DNA of 64,000 bases from Xenorhabdus vietnamensis (GCF_002127535.1 NZ_MUBJ01000005.1:124001-188000); one strand, 5' to 3'; shown: positions 22,985 to 32,858, numbered from the stretch's first letter. The notes: generated by a model not told the origin, from the letters alone. Translations and numbers: made by a program.

Positions 22985-24592
22985 TTAGATCGAGTCATTT
23001 TCTCGAACATTCAATACCAATTCCTGCATATTTCCTACACTTCTAATGAAATTATCGTCATGGGAAATTAGTATCATAGCCCCCGTATAATCATGTAGTG
23101 CTTTTTGAAGTAATTCACGTGATTCAATATCCAGGTGATTGTCTGGTTCATCCAATAACAGCAGAGCAGGCGCATATGGCCCACAAAACAGGCAAGCTAA
23201 TGCGACCTTCAGTTGTTCTCCCCCACTTAGATAGCTTACAGGCTTCAAGGCTTCATCACCGCGAATACGCAACTGTGCCAATCGAGTACGGTAACGATCT
23301 TCAGTCCAGCCTGGTGACTGCAATTGAAAGTTATGCAGTGCAGATTGGTTTTTATCAAGGAACGAAAAGTGTTGATCCATTAGACGATATGAATGTGTTA
23401 TCTGGCAAGTGCCATGTTTGGGCATGAGAGAACCCGCCATTACTTTTAGTAAGGTAGATTTTCCACTGCCATTTTTACCGATGATAGCGAAACGATCACT
23501 ATTATTAAGAGTCAAGCTGATTGGGGAATCTGAACCAAAAGGTAAGATGACATCTTGTAAGTAAAGTAGAGGAGCAGTAGCCGTTTGTGGGGTTGCAACT
23601 ACAATTGATAATGGATCGATAATTTCCAGTTTCTCTCTGGCATCTGCAGCGAGTGATGAACTCCTTTGAATTCGTTCTTTGTGTTGTATTGCTTGCCGTG
23701 ACAGCGTGGCTTCTGAGCGTCCAAGTTGACGATCAAGGAGGATTTGGGCTTGATTGGCATTTTCTCGTTTTTGCTTGCCTTGACTTTGCCTTTTACTGGT
23801 TTTTTCACGGTCTTTTTGCTTATCACGCAAAACTTGTTTCAGATTTTTTTGGGTTTGATCCACTTCGCGTTGAATACCGAGCCTTAGTTGTTCCTTACTT
23901 TCCAGCCAAGTTTCCCATCCACCAATACTACGAGATAATCCCAATCCACCAAGTTCATAAATAATCGATACATATTGTAAAAGTTGGGTATCATGGGTCA
24001 CCAGCAAAATACCACCACTGAAAGTACCCAGCCATCGAGCCAGCCAAAGGCGACCTTGCCGATCAAGGTGGTTACTTGGCTCATCCAGAATCATAAAACC
24101 AGCACCTTGCCGTTTTAGTGTTAATAACCTGATCCGTGTTTGCTCACCACCACTGAGGGAATCAAAGGGCTGATTTAATATGTTTGGATTGAGTTCACCT
24201 TCCGCAAGCAGAGATTCGGTCTGGAATTGCCAATCCCAATGACCTTCCATAACATTAAAGTCTTCTTCATCACCTATCCCTGCCAGAACACGTTCATTGG
24301 CTTTCATTATTTTGGTTAAGCCCAGCATATCAGAGGCATTACCAGTAAAAGATGTCAAGCCTTGTGACAAATAACCTACATCACAAAAATGTTTTACGTT
24401 ACCTTCAGTGGGAAGAAGCTGCTTTGCCAATATTGAGGCCAGCCAAGATTTACCAACACCATTCCGCCCAACTAACGCATGTTTTTCTGTGTTTAAAAAC
24501 ATATCAATACCAGAAAACAGAGGTGCTGCTTCACTAGGAAATTGATAGGCGATTTGCCTTGCTTCTATCAATGATTGAACATCGCTTTGCAT
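22985..24592 (-). CDS. ABC-F family ATPase (ribosome-associated type), subfamily unassigned
   Basis: 535 residues with two ABC domains and no membrane segments, the ABC-F layout. Domain 1: Walker A GRNGVGKS at 42-49, SLSGGEQTRIRL near 145 and ILDEPSNHLD near 168. Then a charged linker rich in Lys, Arg and Gln, like the P-site tRNA interaction motif region. Domain 2: GKNGSGKST, YLSGGEQLKVAL and LLDEPDNHLD. ABC-F proteins bind the ribosomal E site and act in translation or antibiotic protection. It does not look like E. coli EttA, Uup, YbiT or YheS. It sits in the opposite orientation between secA and mutT, which are adjacent in E. coli, so it is probably an insertion. Confidence 0.85.
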   Translation of the reverse strand: MQSDVQSLIEARQIAYQFPSEAAPLFSGIDMFLNTEKHALVGRNGVGKSWLASILAKQLLPTEGNVKHFCDVGYLSQGLTSFTGNASDMLGLTKIMKANERVLAGIGDEEDFNVMEGHWDWQFQTESLLAEGELNPNILNQPFDSLSGGEQTRIRLLTLKRQGAGFMILDEPSNHLDRQGRLWLARWLGTFSGGILLVTHDTQLLQYVSIIYELGGLGLSRSIGGWETWLESKEQLRLGIQREVDQTQKNLKQVLRDKQKDREKTSKRQSQGKQKRENANQAQILLDRQLGRSEATLSRQAIQHKERIQRSSSLAADAREKLEIIDPLSIVVATPQTATAPLLYLQDVILPFGSDSPISLTLNNSDRFAIIGKNGSGKSTLLKVMAGSLMPKHGTCQITHSYRLMDQHFSFLDKNQSALHNFQLQSPGWTEDRYRTRLAQLRIRGDEALKPVSYLSGGEQLKVALACLFCGPYAPALLLLDEPDNHLDIESRELLQKALHDYTGAMILISHDDNFIRSVGNMQELVLNVRENDSI

Positions 24593-24837
24593 AAACTGTG
24601 TTTCCTTAATCTTTAAAATAGTCGTTTAAATCTATTTGTTGGTTAATTTCTTACACTGTTTGCAGTCTTCTTTTACATGATATGGTTTTATTTCGAGGGG
24701 TATTTGGTAATAAAAGCAGTAAATACAATTGCACTTTGGATGAAATACAAGATTGCGATTTAAACTAATTTTAGGGTAGTCTGCAAGAGATAGTCACTTA
24801 GGTTGAATAATAAATTGCAAGAAAAAGAAAAATGATT

Positions 24838-25242
24838 ATGGAAAAAAAACATCTGCATATTGCAGCAGGCATCATTAAAAATAGCAATGATGAAATTTTT
24901 ATCACTCAGCGTAGCGCTGATTCGCATATGGGCGGCTTTTGGGAATTCCCCGGAGGAAAGCTTGAGCAGGGAGAAACTTCTGGACAAGCATTGATTAGGG
25001 AATTGAAGGAAGAGGTTGGGATCACGGTAACTCACTGTGAATTAATTGATACCATCACACATGATTTTCCTGATAGAAGCATTACCCTTGATTTTTTCTT
25101 GGTTGATGAATGGAAAGATGAACCATTTGGTAAAGAAGGGCAACCTTCCCGTTGGGTTTTACAATCAGAATTAATTGCTGATGAATTTCCTCCTGCAAAT
25201 CGCAGTATTGTTGGTTTTCTAACCAAAAATGGTTGTTATTAA
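24838..25242 (+). CDS. mutT: 8-oxo-dGTP diphosphatase MutT
   Basis: 134 residues. MutT removes 8-oxo-dGTP from the nucleotide pool and so prevents A-to-C transversions. The Nudix box is complete, G-x5-E-x7-REL-x-EEVGI, from GGKLEQGE to REELKEEVGI in general form, at about 37-59. The C-terminal KEGQPSRW and DEFPPANR stretches match E. coli MutT. The ATG at 24838 fits the family start; an ATG two codons upstream (24832) is equally open. Neither has a strong ribosome binding site. Confidence 0.93.
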   Translation: MEKKHLHIAAGIIKNSNDEIFITQRSADSHMGGFWEFPGGKLEQGETSGQALIRELKEEVGITVTHCELIDTITHDFPDRSITLDFFLVDEWKDEPFGKEGQPSRWVLQSELIADEFPPANRSIVGFLTKNGCY

Positions 25243-25386
25243 AGAATTTTTAATAAATTAGGGTGTTTTAAGATAATTATTACTTAAGCGTTTTTTGGAC
25301 TGCTGGTTTTTAAGTGACGAGGTTAACTTAACTGGCTGACTTTTAACTTATTCAATTAATTGAATGGACTAATTGATTGGATAGGC

Positions 25387-25414
25387 AGCGGCACCGAATA
25401 AAATAGGTGCCGCT
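25387..25414. terminator. Hairpin between convergent mutT and yacG
   Basis: AGCGGCACC (25387-25395) and GGTGCCGCT (25406-25414) make a perfect 9-bp GC-rich stem with a 10-nt loop between two convergent genes. There is no strong T-run on either side, so bidirectional termination is likely but not certain. Confidence 0.5.
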
Positions 25415-25446
25415 ATGACGGTATACGTTAAGTGATATTTATGATT

Positions 25447-25650
25447 TTATTTGTACTGCTCAGGTTCTTCGCTCCAGTTATCATTTTCGGTGCTGTCGCT
25501 TTGACTGAGTATTCTCTTTTCTTCGCTGGCCCATTCACCCAAATCAATTAATTGGCAACGTTTACTGCAGAATGGGCGGTAAGGACTAACTTCACCCCAT
25601 ATTACCGTGTTGCCACACGTTGGACATTCAACAGTCAATACTTCAGACAT
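25447..25650 (-). CDS. yacG: DNA gyrase inhibitor YacG (zinc protein)
   Basis: 67 residues (E. coli 65). YacG binds GyrB and blocks DNA binding by gyrase. The zinc motif is CPTC (residues 9-12) with CSKRC about 16 residues later, followed by [12 protein letters not shown] and an acidic tail with WSEEPEQ. The frame is open further upstream, but homology places the start at [10 protein letters not shown] (25650), with AGAAAG before it. Confidence 0.94.
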   Translation of the reverse strand: MSEVLTVECPTCGNTVIWGEVSPYRPFCSKRCQLIDLGEWASEEKRILSQSDSTENDNWSEEPEQYK

Positions 25651-25837
25651 ATTACTTTCTCCCACTTGATTTGAAGGATATATCCTTCCACTTTTCATGT
25701 CGCAGCTTTGTTGGCTGAACTCACTGATCCAGTGACATATTTATAAATACAGAGCTATATAAATACAGAATCAGCCATGCTACTAGGGATTTATTCCCTG
25801 GCTGTCGTGCTGCAACTTGAAATTTATTGGACATATG

Positions 25838-26596
25838 TTAGCAGCAGGCTAATTCAAATGACAAATGGGCAGGTATAACACCATGTTCAGTATCCATTGG
25901 TAAGAAACGAATGGCGAAGCGTGTTTTATAGCCGGAGACTTGTGGATAAACCAATAAATTTGGCGTAACGTCCAATTTTAATCTCAGCAAATCGGCTTCA
26001 TCTGCGTTCCCTTGATAAAATCCGTTATGACTGGTTTTAGGGGTGAAAACAGCAGAGTGACGTATGAGCCTCAGAATGCTCTCTAAAGCTTGTTGTAATG
26101 GTTGAAGGCTGTTTAGCCAGATTTTGACAGATTCATCCCTGACAGATTGTGGTAAATGCAGCCACAGATGCAATGTTGGTAAATCAAAGCTACAACATCC
26201 TCCAGGGATACTGAGACGTTGACGTACCATGCTGATAATACGATCTTCTTTAATATATTGGCTAATCCGGGGAGCTTGGTTCAAGGCAATACTGCGTTCT
26301 TTAAGTTGTTCTGACAAACTGTGGATCATAGCTGTATCGGCATTTGGAGCACCGAGCCATTGTTTTAATTTCGCTTGCTGGCGATCCAGCTCTTTCAACA
26401 GTTCAGAACGGACTTCACCGCGTTCTAGAATCTCAATTAATTCGGCAATTGTACGGAAAAACGAGAGACTACTCGCTTGAGAGTCCAGGTAACGTTGTTT
26501 TTCCAACTGTTGCAGTGAAGACTCAATCCTCAACCATGAACGCATTTTTTCATTGAGTGGGTGTTCAAAAATAATAGTAGAGGTTGCGTCACTCAT
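25838..26596 (-). CDS. zapD: Z-ring associated protein ZapD
   Basis: 252 residues (E. coli 247), formerly YacF. ZapD binds the FtsZ C-terminal peptide and bundles protofilaments. Conserved stretches [37 protein letters not shown] and the C-terminal FELACC are present. It overlaps the coaE end by 8 nt, with yacG downstream, the same coaE-zapD-yacG order as in E. coli. A decayed ERIC end (GCAACTTGAAAT, 25812-25823) lies just after its stop. Confidence 0.95.
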   Translation of the reverse strand: MSDATSTIIFEHPLNEKMRSWLRIESSLQQLEKQRYLDSQASSLSFFRTIAELIEILERGEVRSELLKELDRQQAKLKQWLGAPNADTAMIHSLSEQLKERSIALNQAPRISQYIKEDRIISMVRQRLSIPGGCCSFDLPTLHLWLHLPQSVRDESVKIWLNSLQPLQQALESILRLIRHSAVFTPKTSHNGFYQGNADEADLLRLKLDVTPNLLVYPQVSGYKTRFAIRFLPMDTEHGVIPAHLSFELACC

Positions 26597-27212
26597 TATG
26601 GTTTTCCTGTCTGACTGATTCTGCTTGTTTTAAATACTGTTGATGTAATTCGACAACCCGAGAGGTAATATCCTGTTCGCTGTTGTGATTAACAATGACA
26701 TCATCTGCCTTTTCCAATCTGTCCTGACGGCTGGCTTGTGCAGCCAGAATATTTTCTACTTGCTCACGGCTTACACCATCACGAGCCATTGTTCGGTTAA
26801 TCTGTGCTTCAGCTGGGACATCAACAACTAAAATACGATCTGCCAAAGGGATTAAATTATTTTCAATTAACAGAGGAACTACCCAAATGACATAAGGAGT
26901 AGTCACTTGGTTTAATTGTCGTTGTGTTTCTATTTGGATCAGTGGATGTAAAAGTTCATTGAGCCACTTTTTCTTTTCCGGAGCAGCAAAAATTTTTTGG
27001 CGCAGCATTGCACGGTTAAGGTTGCCATCAGGCAATAATATGTCGACCCCAAAGTGTTCTGTGATTGCTTGCAATGCAGGGGTGCCATGGGCTACAACTT
27101 CTCTGGCGATAATATCTGCATCAACAATCGGGGTACCAAGGGATGAAAACACATTAGAGATAGTCGTTTTACCGCTACCAATTCCACCTGTAAGTGCAAC
27201 AATATAAGTCAT
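26589..27212 (-). CDS. coaE: Dephospho-CoA kinase CoaE
   Basis: 207 residues. CoaE phosphorylates dephospho-CoA at the 3' hydroxyl, the last step of coenzyme A synthesis. The P-loop is [12 protein letters not shown] at about 7-18; [10 protein letters not shown] and HPLIQIE stretches fit the family. It is first in a coaE-zapD-yacG unit. In E. coli guaC lies upstream of coaE; here the next gene is hofC, 132 bp away. Confidence 0.96.
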   Translation of the reverse strand: MTYIVALTGGIGSGKTTISNVFSSLGTPIVDADIIAREVVAHGTPALQAITEHFGVDILLPDGNLNRAMLRQKIFAAPEKKKWLNELLHPLIQIETQRQLNQVTTPYVIWVVPLLIENNLIPLADRILVVDVPAEAQINRTMARDGVSREQVENILAAQASRQDRLEKADDVIVNHNSEQDITSRVVELHQQYLKQAESVRQENHNE

Positions 27213-27344
27213 TCTATCCCTTTAAATATATCTGATAGCATAATCAAATTGTAACTCAAGGGAAGCGAATGAGCTATAAACAAACACATGCAATTCTTGT
27301 TCTTGTGGCCTTGAGAAAAGATAAAAAAATATGTAGTTATATTG

Positions 27345-28544
27345 TTAAGTTAATATTTCGCCTAATTGAAAAATAGGTAAATACATAGCCAGCAATAATA
27401 AACCGACTACCAATGCCATTATCAGCATCAGCAAAGGTTCCAATAATTGAACCAAACTATCCGCAAGATTGATTGATTTTTCTTGATACCATTCTGCAAG
27501 ATTGAATAAAAATAACTCTAATTCTCCTGACTCTTCACCTATTGTGACAAATTGCTGGCATAGAGAAGGAAAATGGGGTGTTTGTTTTAACGCATCACTT
27601 ATTGGAATGCCTTGTTGAATTTGCCTGTACAGGCTCTTTACTCCAGCAATAAAAATAGGGTGCTGAGTTGCATTTAATGCACATTCAAGCCCTGTCATTA
27701 GTGTCAAACCAGCTTTCTGTGTCATGAACAGAATATGAAATATTTGATTAGTTTGTTGATAAATCGTGAGCTGCTTAAAAATAGGAAGCTTCATAAAGAA
27801 CATTTTTTCTTTAGCTTTAAAAATTGGGAAGCGATGTCGTAGCCATAGATAGCTAATTAACAATATAAATATTATTATCATTAACCATACGCCATGGTGC
27901 ATCAATAAATCAGAGCCTGATAGAACCCACTGTGTTAACAGAGGCAAATTGGCATTTAACGAGGAATAAACTTGCCGAAACTCTGGCAGAACAAAAATCA
28001 ACATCAGAATAATAACTAAAAAACTTATAAAAACGACAATTAAGGGGTAGCGATAAGCTTTCTGAATTTTCTTCCTCAATGTATTTTGCTGTTCCAGCCG
28101 ATTAATGATTAATTGGCAGCAGCTTTCAAGCTGGCCAGTTTGTTCTCCTACTGCGATCATTTGGCAGAATAGGGGAGAAAATAGTCTCGGGTAATGCGCG
28201 AGTGTTGCTGAAAATGATTCTCCCTGACGTATTTTCTGAATCATATCTGTTAGTACACATCGCCAGAGGGCGTGTTTACACTCTTGCAATAGGATAGTCA
28301 GCCCCTTGAGTAGAGGGATGCCTGATGCCAGTAATGTGCTTAACTGATGAATAAAGTGCAGGCGATATGCAATTTCCTTTTCGCTGTAATAAATAATTTT
28401 TTTGCATTTGATGGCATAGGGTTGAAGATCAAGATAGCTGAGGTATTGGAATACGCTCTTTTTGCTGTGACCAATGCTCTCTCCCTTTATGGAGTTTCCT
28501 TTCTTATTAATTGCCTGCCATTGGTAAATATATTCTATTTTCAT
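27345..28544 (-). CDS. hofC: Type IV pilus / type II secretion inner membrane protein HofC (PilC/GspF family)
   Basis: 399 residues with two GspF-type repeats. Each repeat has a cytoplasmic helical domain with F-x-x-x-L-x-x-L-x-x-x-G-x-x-L, followed by membrane segments (about 170-190, 216-235 and 370-392). The signature GEQTGQLE and its second copy GEESGELE are both visible. HofC would be the platform protein for the ATPase HofB. It overlaps hofB by 4 nt. Confidence 0.9.
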   Translation of the reverse strand: MKIEYIYQWQAINKKGNSIKGESIGHSKKSVFQYLSYLDLQPYAIKCKKIIYYSEKEIAYRLHFIHQLSTLLASGIPLLKGLTILLQECKHALWRCVLTDMIQKIRQGESFSATLAHYPRLFSPLFCQMIAVGEQTGQLESCCQLIINRLEQQNTLRKKIQKAYRYPLIVVFISFLVIILMLIFVLPEFRQVYSSLNANLPLLTQWVLSGSDLLMHHGVWLMIIIFILLISYLWLRHRFPIFKAKEKMFFMKLPIFKQLTIYQQTNQIFHILFMTQKAGLTLMTGLECALNATQHPIFIAGVKSLYRQIQQGIPISDALKQTPHFPSLCQQFVTIGEESGELELFLFNLAEWYQEKSINLADSLVQLLEPLLMLIMALVVGLLLLAMYLPIFQLGEILT

Positions 28545-30130
28545 ACTATTTCATGGCCTGTAATCTGATAAATTTCTTCAAGGGTGGTGATTCCTTTTTC
28601 CACCAATGCAAGCCCTGCTAAAAAAAGAGTTGAATCCTGCTGTGAGGCAAGTAAGTGTGAGAAATTGGTGTTGGAAAGCTCAGACAGGGCTTTCTGGAGA
28701 TCGGGCTTTATTTCGAGAAACTCATAGATGGCAATTCTGCCATAATAACCAGAAAAACAGTGATCACAACCAACTGCGTTCCATTTTTTCATAGAGAACC
28801 GTTGTTTTATAGAATTTGATTCTACAGAGTCAGATTTTACAGAAATAGGTTTTTCGGTTGAGTTAGTAAGTTTCGTAGATTCAGAAATATTTTCTAGCTT
28901 ATTAGTAATATCAGAATTAGTGATATCAGGGAAAACTGTGGGAATACTGTCTTGTTGTCGGCAATGGGGGCAGAGTTTACGAACTAATCTCTGTGCGATA
29001 ATCAGTTTCACACATGAGGCTGTGGTATAACCAGAAATTCCCAGATTCTGCAGGCGAGATAACGTATCAATGGTTGAGTTGGTATGCAATGTTGATAAAA
29101 CCAAGTGACCTGTTTGCGCTGCTTTCATTGATATTTCGGCAGTTTCATTATCACGGATCTCACCAACCATAATGATGTCGGGATCTTGCCGTAGTAATGC
29201 CCTAAGGACTTTAGCAAAATCGAGACCAATCTTGTTATTGACAGGCGTTTGGTTGATGCCATTTAAAGGAATTTCAACAGGATCTTCGACACTACAGATA
29301 TTCTTTTTAGTCTGGTTTAAATATTGCAGGCAGCTATACAATGTGACGGTTTTTCCACTGCCAGTTGGGCCTGTTACTAAAATCATCCCTTGTGGTAAAT
29401 GAAGCTTTTGTTTTAAAAGTTGGAATTGTGATTCAGGTAAGCCCAATTGTTCCAAGGATAATTGATGTATGGTATTTAAAATACGCAGGACTATTTTTTC
29501 TCCATGCAGAGTAGGTAGTGTTGATATACGTATTGCGTAATTGTTTTTGCTACCATTCCAGTCAAATTGGCCATCTTGCGGCTGACGTTTTTCGGCAATG
29601 TTGAGCTTTGCCATGATCTTTAAACGGGCAGGGATAGCCACATTCATTTGAGGAGGTGGCGTTTGCATGGTATGCAATGCACCATCAACTCGAATACGTA
29701 TTTGATAGCCATTTTGAGACGGTTCAAAATGAATATCGGAAGCTCTTTTTTGTATTGAAGTTAATATCGTCTGATTAATTAATTGAATAACAGGTGTATC
29801 CATGTCTTCATCATGGAGATCGTTTGTTTGTATTGCATCATGGTTATGAGCATAGTTGCTATCAAGGCGATCTATTCGGTACGGTTCCTCTTCATTATTT
29901 TCTGAACAGTAATTTTCTACGGATATTAATGAGTTTTCTTGTGTCAGCATGGATTCTATTTTTGCTTGTGGCCAAATATTTACATTAACGATTAAACCTG
30001 AAATAAATCTTAGTGCTGCTATGAAATCCTCATTAGGTGACTGGCTACAGGCGATTGTTATTGTGTAGGAATCTTTTTTTGTAATAATCGCGTGATATCG
30101 TTGACACAGTTCTTTTATTTCTTTTTCCAT
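28541..30130 (-). CDS. hofB: Type IV pilus / type II secretion assembly ATPase HofB (PilB/GspE family)
   Basis: 529 residues. Walker A GPTGSGKT, the Asp box QDPDIIMVGEIRD, the His box TGHLVLSTLHTN and two zinc-type CxxC pairs (CPHC, CDHC) mark a GspE-type secretion ATPase. It powers pilin polymerisation with HofC and PpdD. The start at 30130 (MEKEIKELCQRYHA) fits E. coli HofB; an in-frame ATG at 30154 with AAAGGA 8 nt before it would add 8 residues. An unusual Ser/Thr/Asn-rich insert of about 40 residues lies between the two CxxC pairs, where the E. coli protein is much shorter. Confidence 0.9.
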   Translation of the reverse strand: MEKEIKELCQRYHAIITKKDSYTITIACSQSPNEDFIAALRFISGLIVNVNIWPQAKIESMLTQENSLISVENYCSENNEEEPYRIDRLDSNYAHNHDAIQTNDLHDEDMDTPVIQLINQTILTSIQKRASDIHFEPSQNGYQIRIRVDGALHTMQTPPPQMNVAIPARLKIMAKLNIAEKRQPQDGQFDWNGSKNNYAIRISTLPTLHGEKIVLRILNTIHQLSLEQLGLPESQFQLLKQKLHLPQGMILVTGPTGSGKTVTLYSCLQYLNQTKKNICSVEDPVEIPLNGINQTPVNNKIGLDFAKVLRALLRQDPDIIMVGEIRDNETAEISMKAAQTGHLVLSTLHTNSTIDTLSRLQNLGISGYTTASCVKLIIAQRLVRKLCPHCRQQDSIPTVFPDITNSDITNKLENISESTKLTNSTEKPISVKSDSVESNSIKQRFSMKKWNAVGCDHCFSGYYGRIAIYEFLEIKPDLQKALSELSNTNFSHLLASQQDSTLFLAGLALVEKGITTLEEIYQITGHEIV

Positions 30131-30223
30131 AATAAAATATTCCTTATTTATCATTATCTCTATTCCTTTAATATTGGTAGCAATTTGACTATTCTTTCTT
30201 TTGTCAGGAGTGCAAGGAGTTAT

Positions 30224-30646
30224 TTAAAACTTCAAAGTTTCCTGACATTTTATTTTTAGCGATTCATCTTTAGCTTCACAGATTGTTTTCCACTGAGTCA
30301 GTCCACTCTTAGTATCTTGAATGGGTTTTAGAGTGGCATGGAGTCCACTGAGATTTTGCTGACCCGATATAATTATCTCCCCCTCTTTTACTGAGAGGGT
30401 GCTGATATAGCGGCTATTGTGGCCTGATGGGATGGAAGAATGACCGGAGTGGCAATCTTTGTAATTTTCAGCTTCAAAGCGACACAGTTCCACACCGGAT
30501 TTATAAGGCACGATAGCTTGTAGCATATCGGTCAATGCTGCTTTTTGGATGTATCCTTGATAACTGGGGATGGCTATTGCGCCAAGAATAGACACAATAG
30601 CCATAACAACCATCACTTCAATTAATGTAAATCCTTGCTGTTTCAT
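30224..30646 (-). CDS. ppdD: Type IV major pilin-like protein PpdD
   Basis: 140 residues. A six-residue leader MKQQG with the prepilin peptidase site G/FTLIEVMVVMAIVS is followed by the hydrophobic N-terminal helix. Two Cys pairs toward the C-terminus fit pilin disulfides. The ATG at 30646 has a very strong GAGGAGG ribosome binding site, so the longer upstream frame is not needed. PpdD would be the subunit assembled by HofB and HofC; the prepilin peptidase is not in this window. Confidence 0.92.
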   Translation of the reverse strand: MKQQGFTLIEVMVVMAIVSILGAIAIPSYQGYIQKAALTDMLQAIVPYKSGVELCRFEAENYKDCHSGHSSIPSGHNSRYISTLSVKEGEIIISGQQNLSGLHATLKPIQDTKSGLTQWKTICEAKDESLKIKCQETLKF

Positions 30647-30990
30647 TTTTCCTCCTCTATGTATATCTGGACAATTTATTATGTTCAATGACAGATAAAT
30701 GTCGGTGCCAATAAGCATGAAGAAAAAGGGAAAAAATGAAATATCGTTAGTAAAATTTATGAAACTGACTCGAAAAAATAACTTTATGTTACATTTTTTT
30801 GCAAAAAATTTTCGAGTCCGCTCGTAAATAAAGTAACGTCAGGAATATTGGCGGATGGAAGATGCTAACCTGTTACACTTCAAACGGCAGCATGATGCTT
30901 AGCGAAGGTTATTAGTGTTGATGATATTAAGGATATTAAAATAGTGCTTCCGGAAAGATGATATTAAATACTAAGGGGGAAGTATAAAAA
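30647..30990. other. ppdD-ampD intergenic region without nadC
   Basis: 344 bp between the divergent starts of ppdD and ampD. In E. coli nadC lies here on the ppdD side. I see no trace of a NadC reading frame. The region holds an inverted repeat, ACTCGAAAA (30768-30776) with TTTTCGAGT (30809-30817), and AT-rich promoter-like sequence. An AGGGGGAAG ribosome binding site precedes ampD. Confidence 0.5.
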
Positions 30991-31533
30991 ATGAAGTTGC
31001 ATGAAGGGTGGATTGATGGCGTGAGAAAGGTGATTTCCCCACATTGTGATTTGCGTCCAGAGGGAGACACACCATCATTACTGGTCATTCACAACATTAG
31101 CTTACCTCCCGGAAAGTTTGGAGGTCCTTATATTGATCAATTATTTATGGGAACACTGGATCCGAAAGATGATCCTTTTTTTGAAGAGATCAAGCAATTG
31201 CGTGTTTCTGCTCACTGTTTAATCCGGCGTGATGGAGAAATTGTGCAATATGTCCCTTTCAATAAAAGAGCTTGGCATGCTGGTGTTTCCTGCTACTGTG
31301 ACCGTGATAAATGCAATGATTTTTCGATAGGCATTGAACTGGAAGGCACGGATTATGAGGAATTTACTGAAATTCAGTACACCAAATTAGCAGAAGTCAC
31401 AGAGCTGCTTATTGGCCAATACCCTGATATTCGTAACAATATTACAGGACACAGCGATATTGCTCCGGGTAGGAAAACCGATCCCGGGCCTTATTTTTAT
31501 TGGGAACACTATCGTCAATTATTGAAGGAGTGA
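30991..31533 (+). CDS. ampD: 1,6-anhydro-N-acetylmuramyl-L-alanine amidase AmpD
   Basis: 180 residues (E. coli 183). AmpD cleaves the peptide from anhydromuropeptides in the cytoplasm during wall recycling and so keeps AmpC beta-lactamase inducers low. Zinc ligands are His34 (LLVIHNISLPP), His154 and Asp164 (ITGHSDIAPGRKTDPGP), with Glu116 as the catalytic residue in IGIELEG. ampE follows after 5 nt. Confidence 0.96.
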   Translation: MKLHEGWIDGVRKVISPHCDLRPEGDTPSLLVIHNISLPPGKFGGPYIDQLFMGTLDPKDDPFFEEIKQLRVSAHCLIRRDGEIVQYVPFNKRAWHAGVSCYCDRDKCNDFSIGIELEGTDYEEFTEIQYTKLAEVTELLIGQYPDIRNNITGHSDIAPGRKTDPGPYFYWEHYRQLLKE

Positions 31534-31538
31534 GTTGA

Positions 31539-32393
31539 ATGACTCTCTTTATTCTATTGTTAATACTAGCATGGGAACGTGTTTTTAAGATGGGAGATCA
31601 CTGGCAACTGGAACGCTGCTTAGCTCCATTTTTTGTCAGAGTAAGATCACATTCACTGTGGAGTAGTTTGGGGATGACCTTTCTGGTTATCCTATTAACT
31701 TGGATGTTTATTGCTATTTCCAGTTCCGTTGCTTTTGGTATTCCCGCGATGGTGCTGAGTATCATAATCAGCCTGTTATGTATTGGTGCAGGTGGGCTGC
31801 GTCATGATTACCGTGGCTATATTCAGGCTGTGCGCCAAGATGATCCTGAGCAGCAGCATAAGTATCTTGCCCGTCTGACGATGATTCAGGGAACATTGCC
31901 TGATACCACAAAGGAAGAGAGGTTACGTGAGATACAGAATTCATTGATTTGGATAAACTTTCGTTATTATCTCGCCCCTATTTTTTGGTTGGCTGTATTG
32001 GGTAAATTTGGACCTGTCATTTTAATGGGATATGGTTGCCTCAGAGCTTATCAAGGCTGGTTGGCACAATACAAAACGGCAGTACAGAGAGCACAATCGG
32101 GAGTTGATGGCATATTGCATTTGCTGGATTGGCTTCCTACACGTTTGGCTGGTATTGCCTATGCTTTGTTGGGGCATGGTGAGAAAGCCTTGCCAGCTTG
32201 GATAGCATCACTTACTGATTTTCGGTCATCGCAATATAAGGTGATCAGTCAATTGGCACAATTTGCACTAAGTAAAGAGCCTCATCTGAATCCTATAGAA
32301 ACGCCTGTTGCTGCCGTAACGTTGGCAAAAAAGGCGACTTTTACTATTGTGATCATTGTTGCATTGTTGACGATCTACGGAGCATTGGTTTAA
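31539..32393 (+). CDS. ampE: AmpE inner membrane protein
   Basis: 284 residues, same length as E. coli AmpE, with four hydrophobic segments (about 1-10, 42-85, 148-165 and 262-284). The family motifs WERVFKMGDHWQLER and INFRYYLAPIFW are present. AmpE is part of the ampDE operon and has been linked to beta-lactamase induction signalling; its biochemical role is not settled. Confidence 0.94.
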   Translation: MTLFILLLILAWERVFKMGDHWQLERCLAPFFVRVRSHSLWSSLGMTFLVILLTWMFIAISSSVAFGIPAMVLSIIISLLCIGAGGLRHDYRGYIQAVRQDDPEQQHKYLARLTMIQGTLPDTTKEERLREIQNSLIWINFRYYLAPIFWLAVLGKFGPVILMGYGCLRAYQGWLAQYKTAVQRAQSGVDGILHLLDWLPTRLAGIAYALLGHGEKALPAWIASLTDFRSSQYKVISQLAQFALSKEPHLNPIETPVAAVTLAKKATFTIVIIVALLTIYGALV

Positions 32394-32731
32394 CAATTAG
32401 GGGATAGGGGATTGGTGTTAGTAATCGTTTGTTCCCTATCTTTTAAACAAGTAATTCGTTCCCTTGTTATAGTCCCGCCATATATGACAAGAATGACTCT
32501 GGTGGGAATTTTTATTTACTTAGTGGGGTGTTTGGCGCCTTATTTTGCTTATTTATTACATTTAAAAAGCGTTAAATCCAATCAAGTTTCTCCTTCTTAA
32601 AATCCCTTTTGGTTATAATTTTCTAATAAAATTTAAAATAATTTGTTAAAATTTGCAGGTTTTTATGATTTGACTCAAGGTCTTTATAGACAGCTAGTGA
32701 ATACTTTGTTACTTTAAGACCCTGTATTCTA
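32394..32731. other. Intergenic region in place of aroP
   Basis: The stretch between ampE and the PdhR operator holds no credible gene. aroP, which lies here in E. coli, is absent. One 62-codon open frame (32412-32600) has no ribosome binding site and no recognisable motif. Confidence 0.45.
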
Positions 32732-32748
32732 AATTGGTATGACCAATT
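32732..32748. promoter_or_regulatory. PdhR operator (perfect palindrome)
   Basis: AATTGGTATGACCAATT is a perfect 7-3-7 palindrome that matches the PdhR box AATTGGTnnnACCAATT known upstream of the E. coli pdhR-aceEF-lpd operon. It lies 110 nt before the pdhR ATG. PdhR released by pyruvate would derepress the operon. Confidence 0.88.
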
Positions 32749-32858
32749 GACTTTGGCCCGTTAGCTAGGGTTTAGTTACTAATTATTTAGTCACTAAGGC
32801 TTAGTTGGTTGGGCATAGTCCGAAGCAACGTTTACTTATTGAATGGCTTACAGCAGAT

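Noticed and set aside
32412-32600. 62-codon open frame between ampE and pdhR
   Set aside because: No ribosome binding site, no recognisable family, and AT-rich leader-like DNA; not an aroP remnant that I can recognise.
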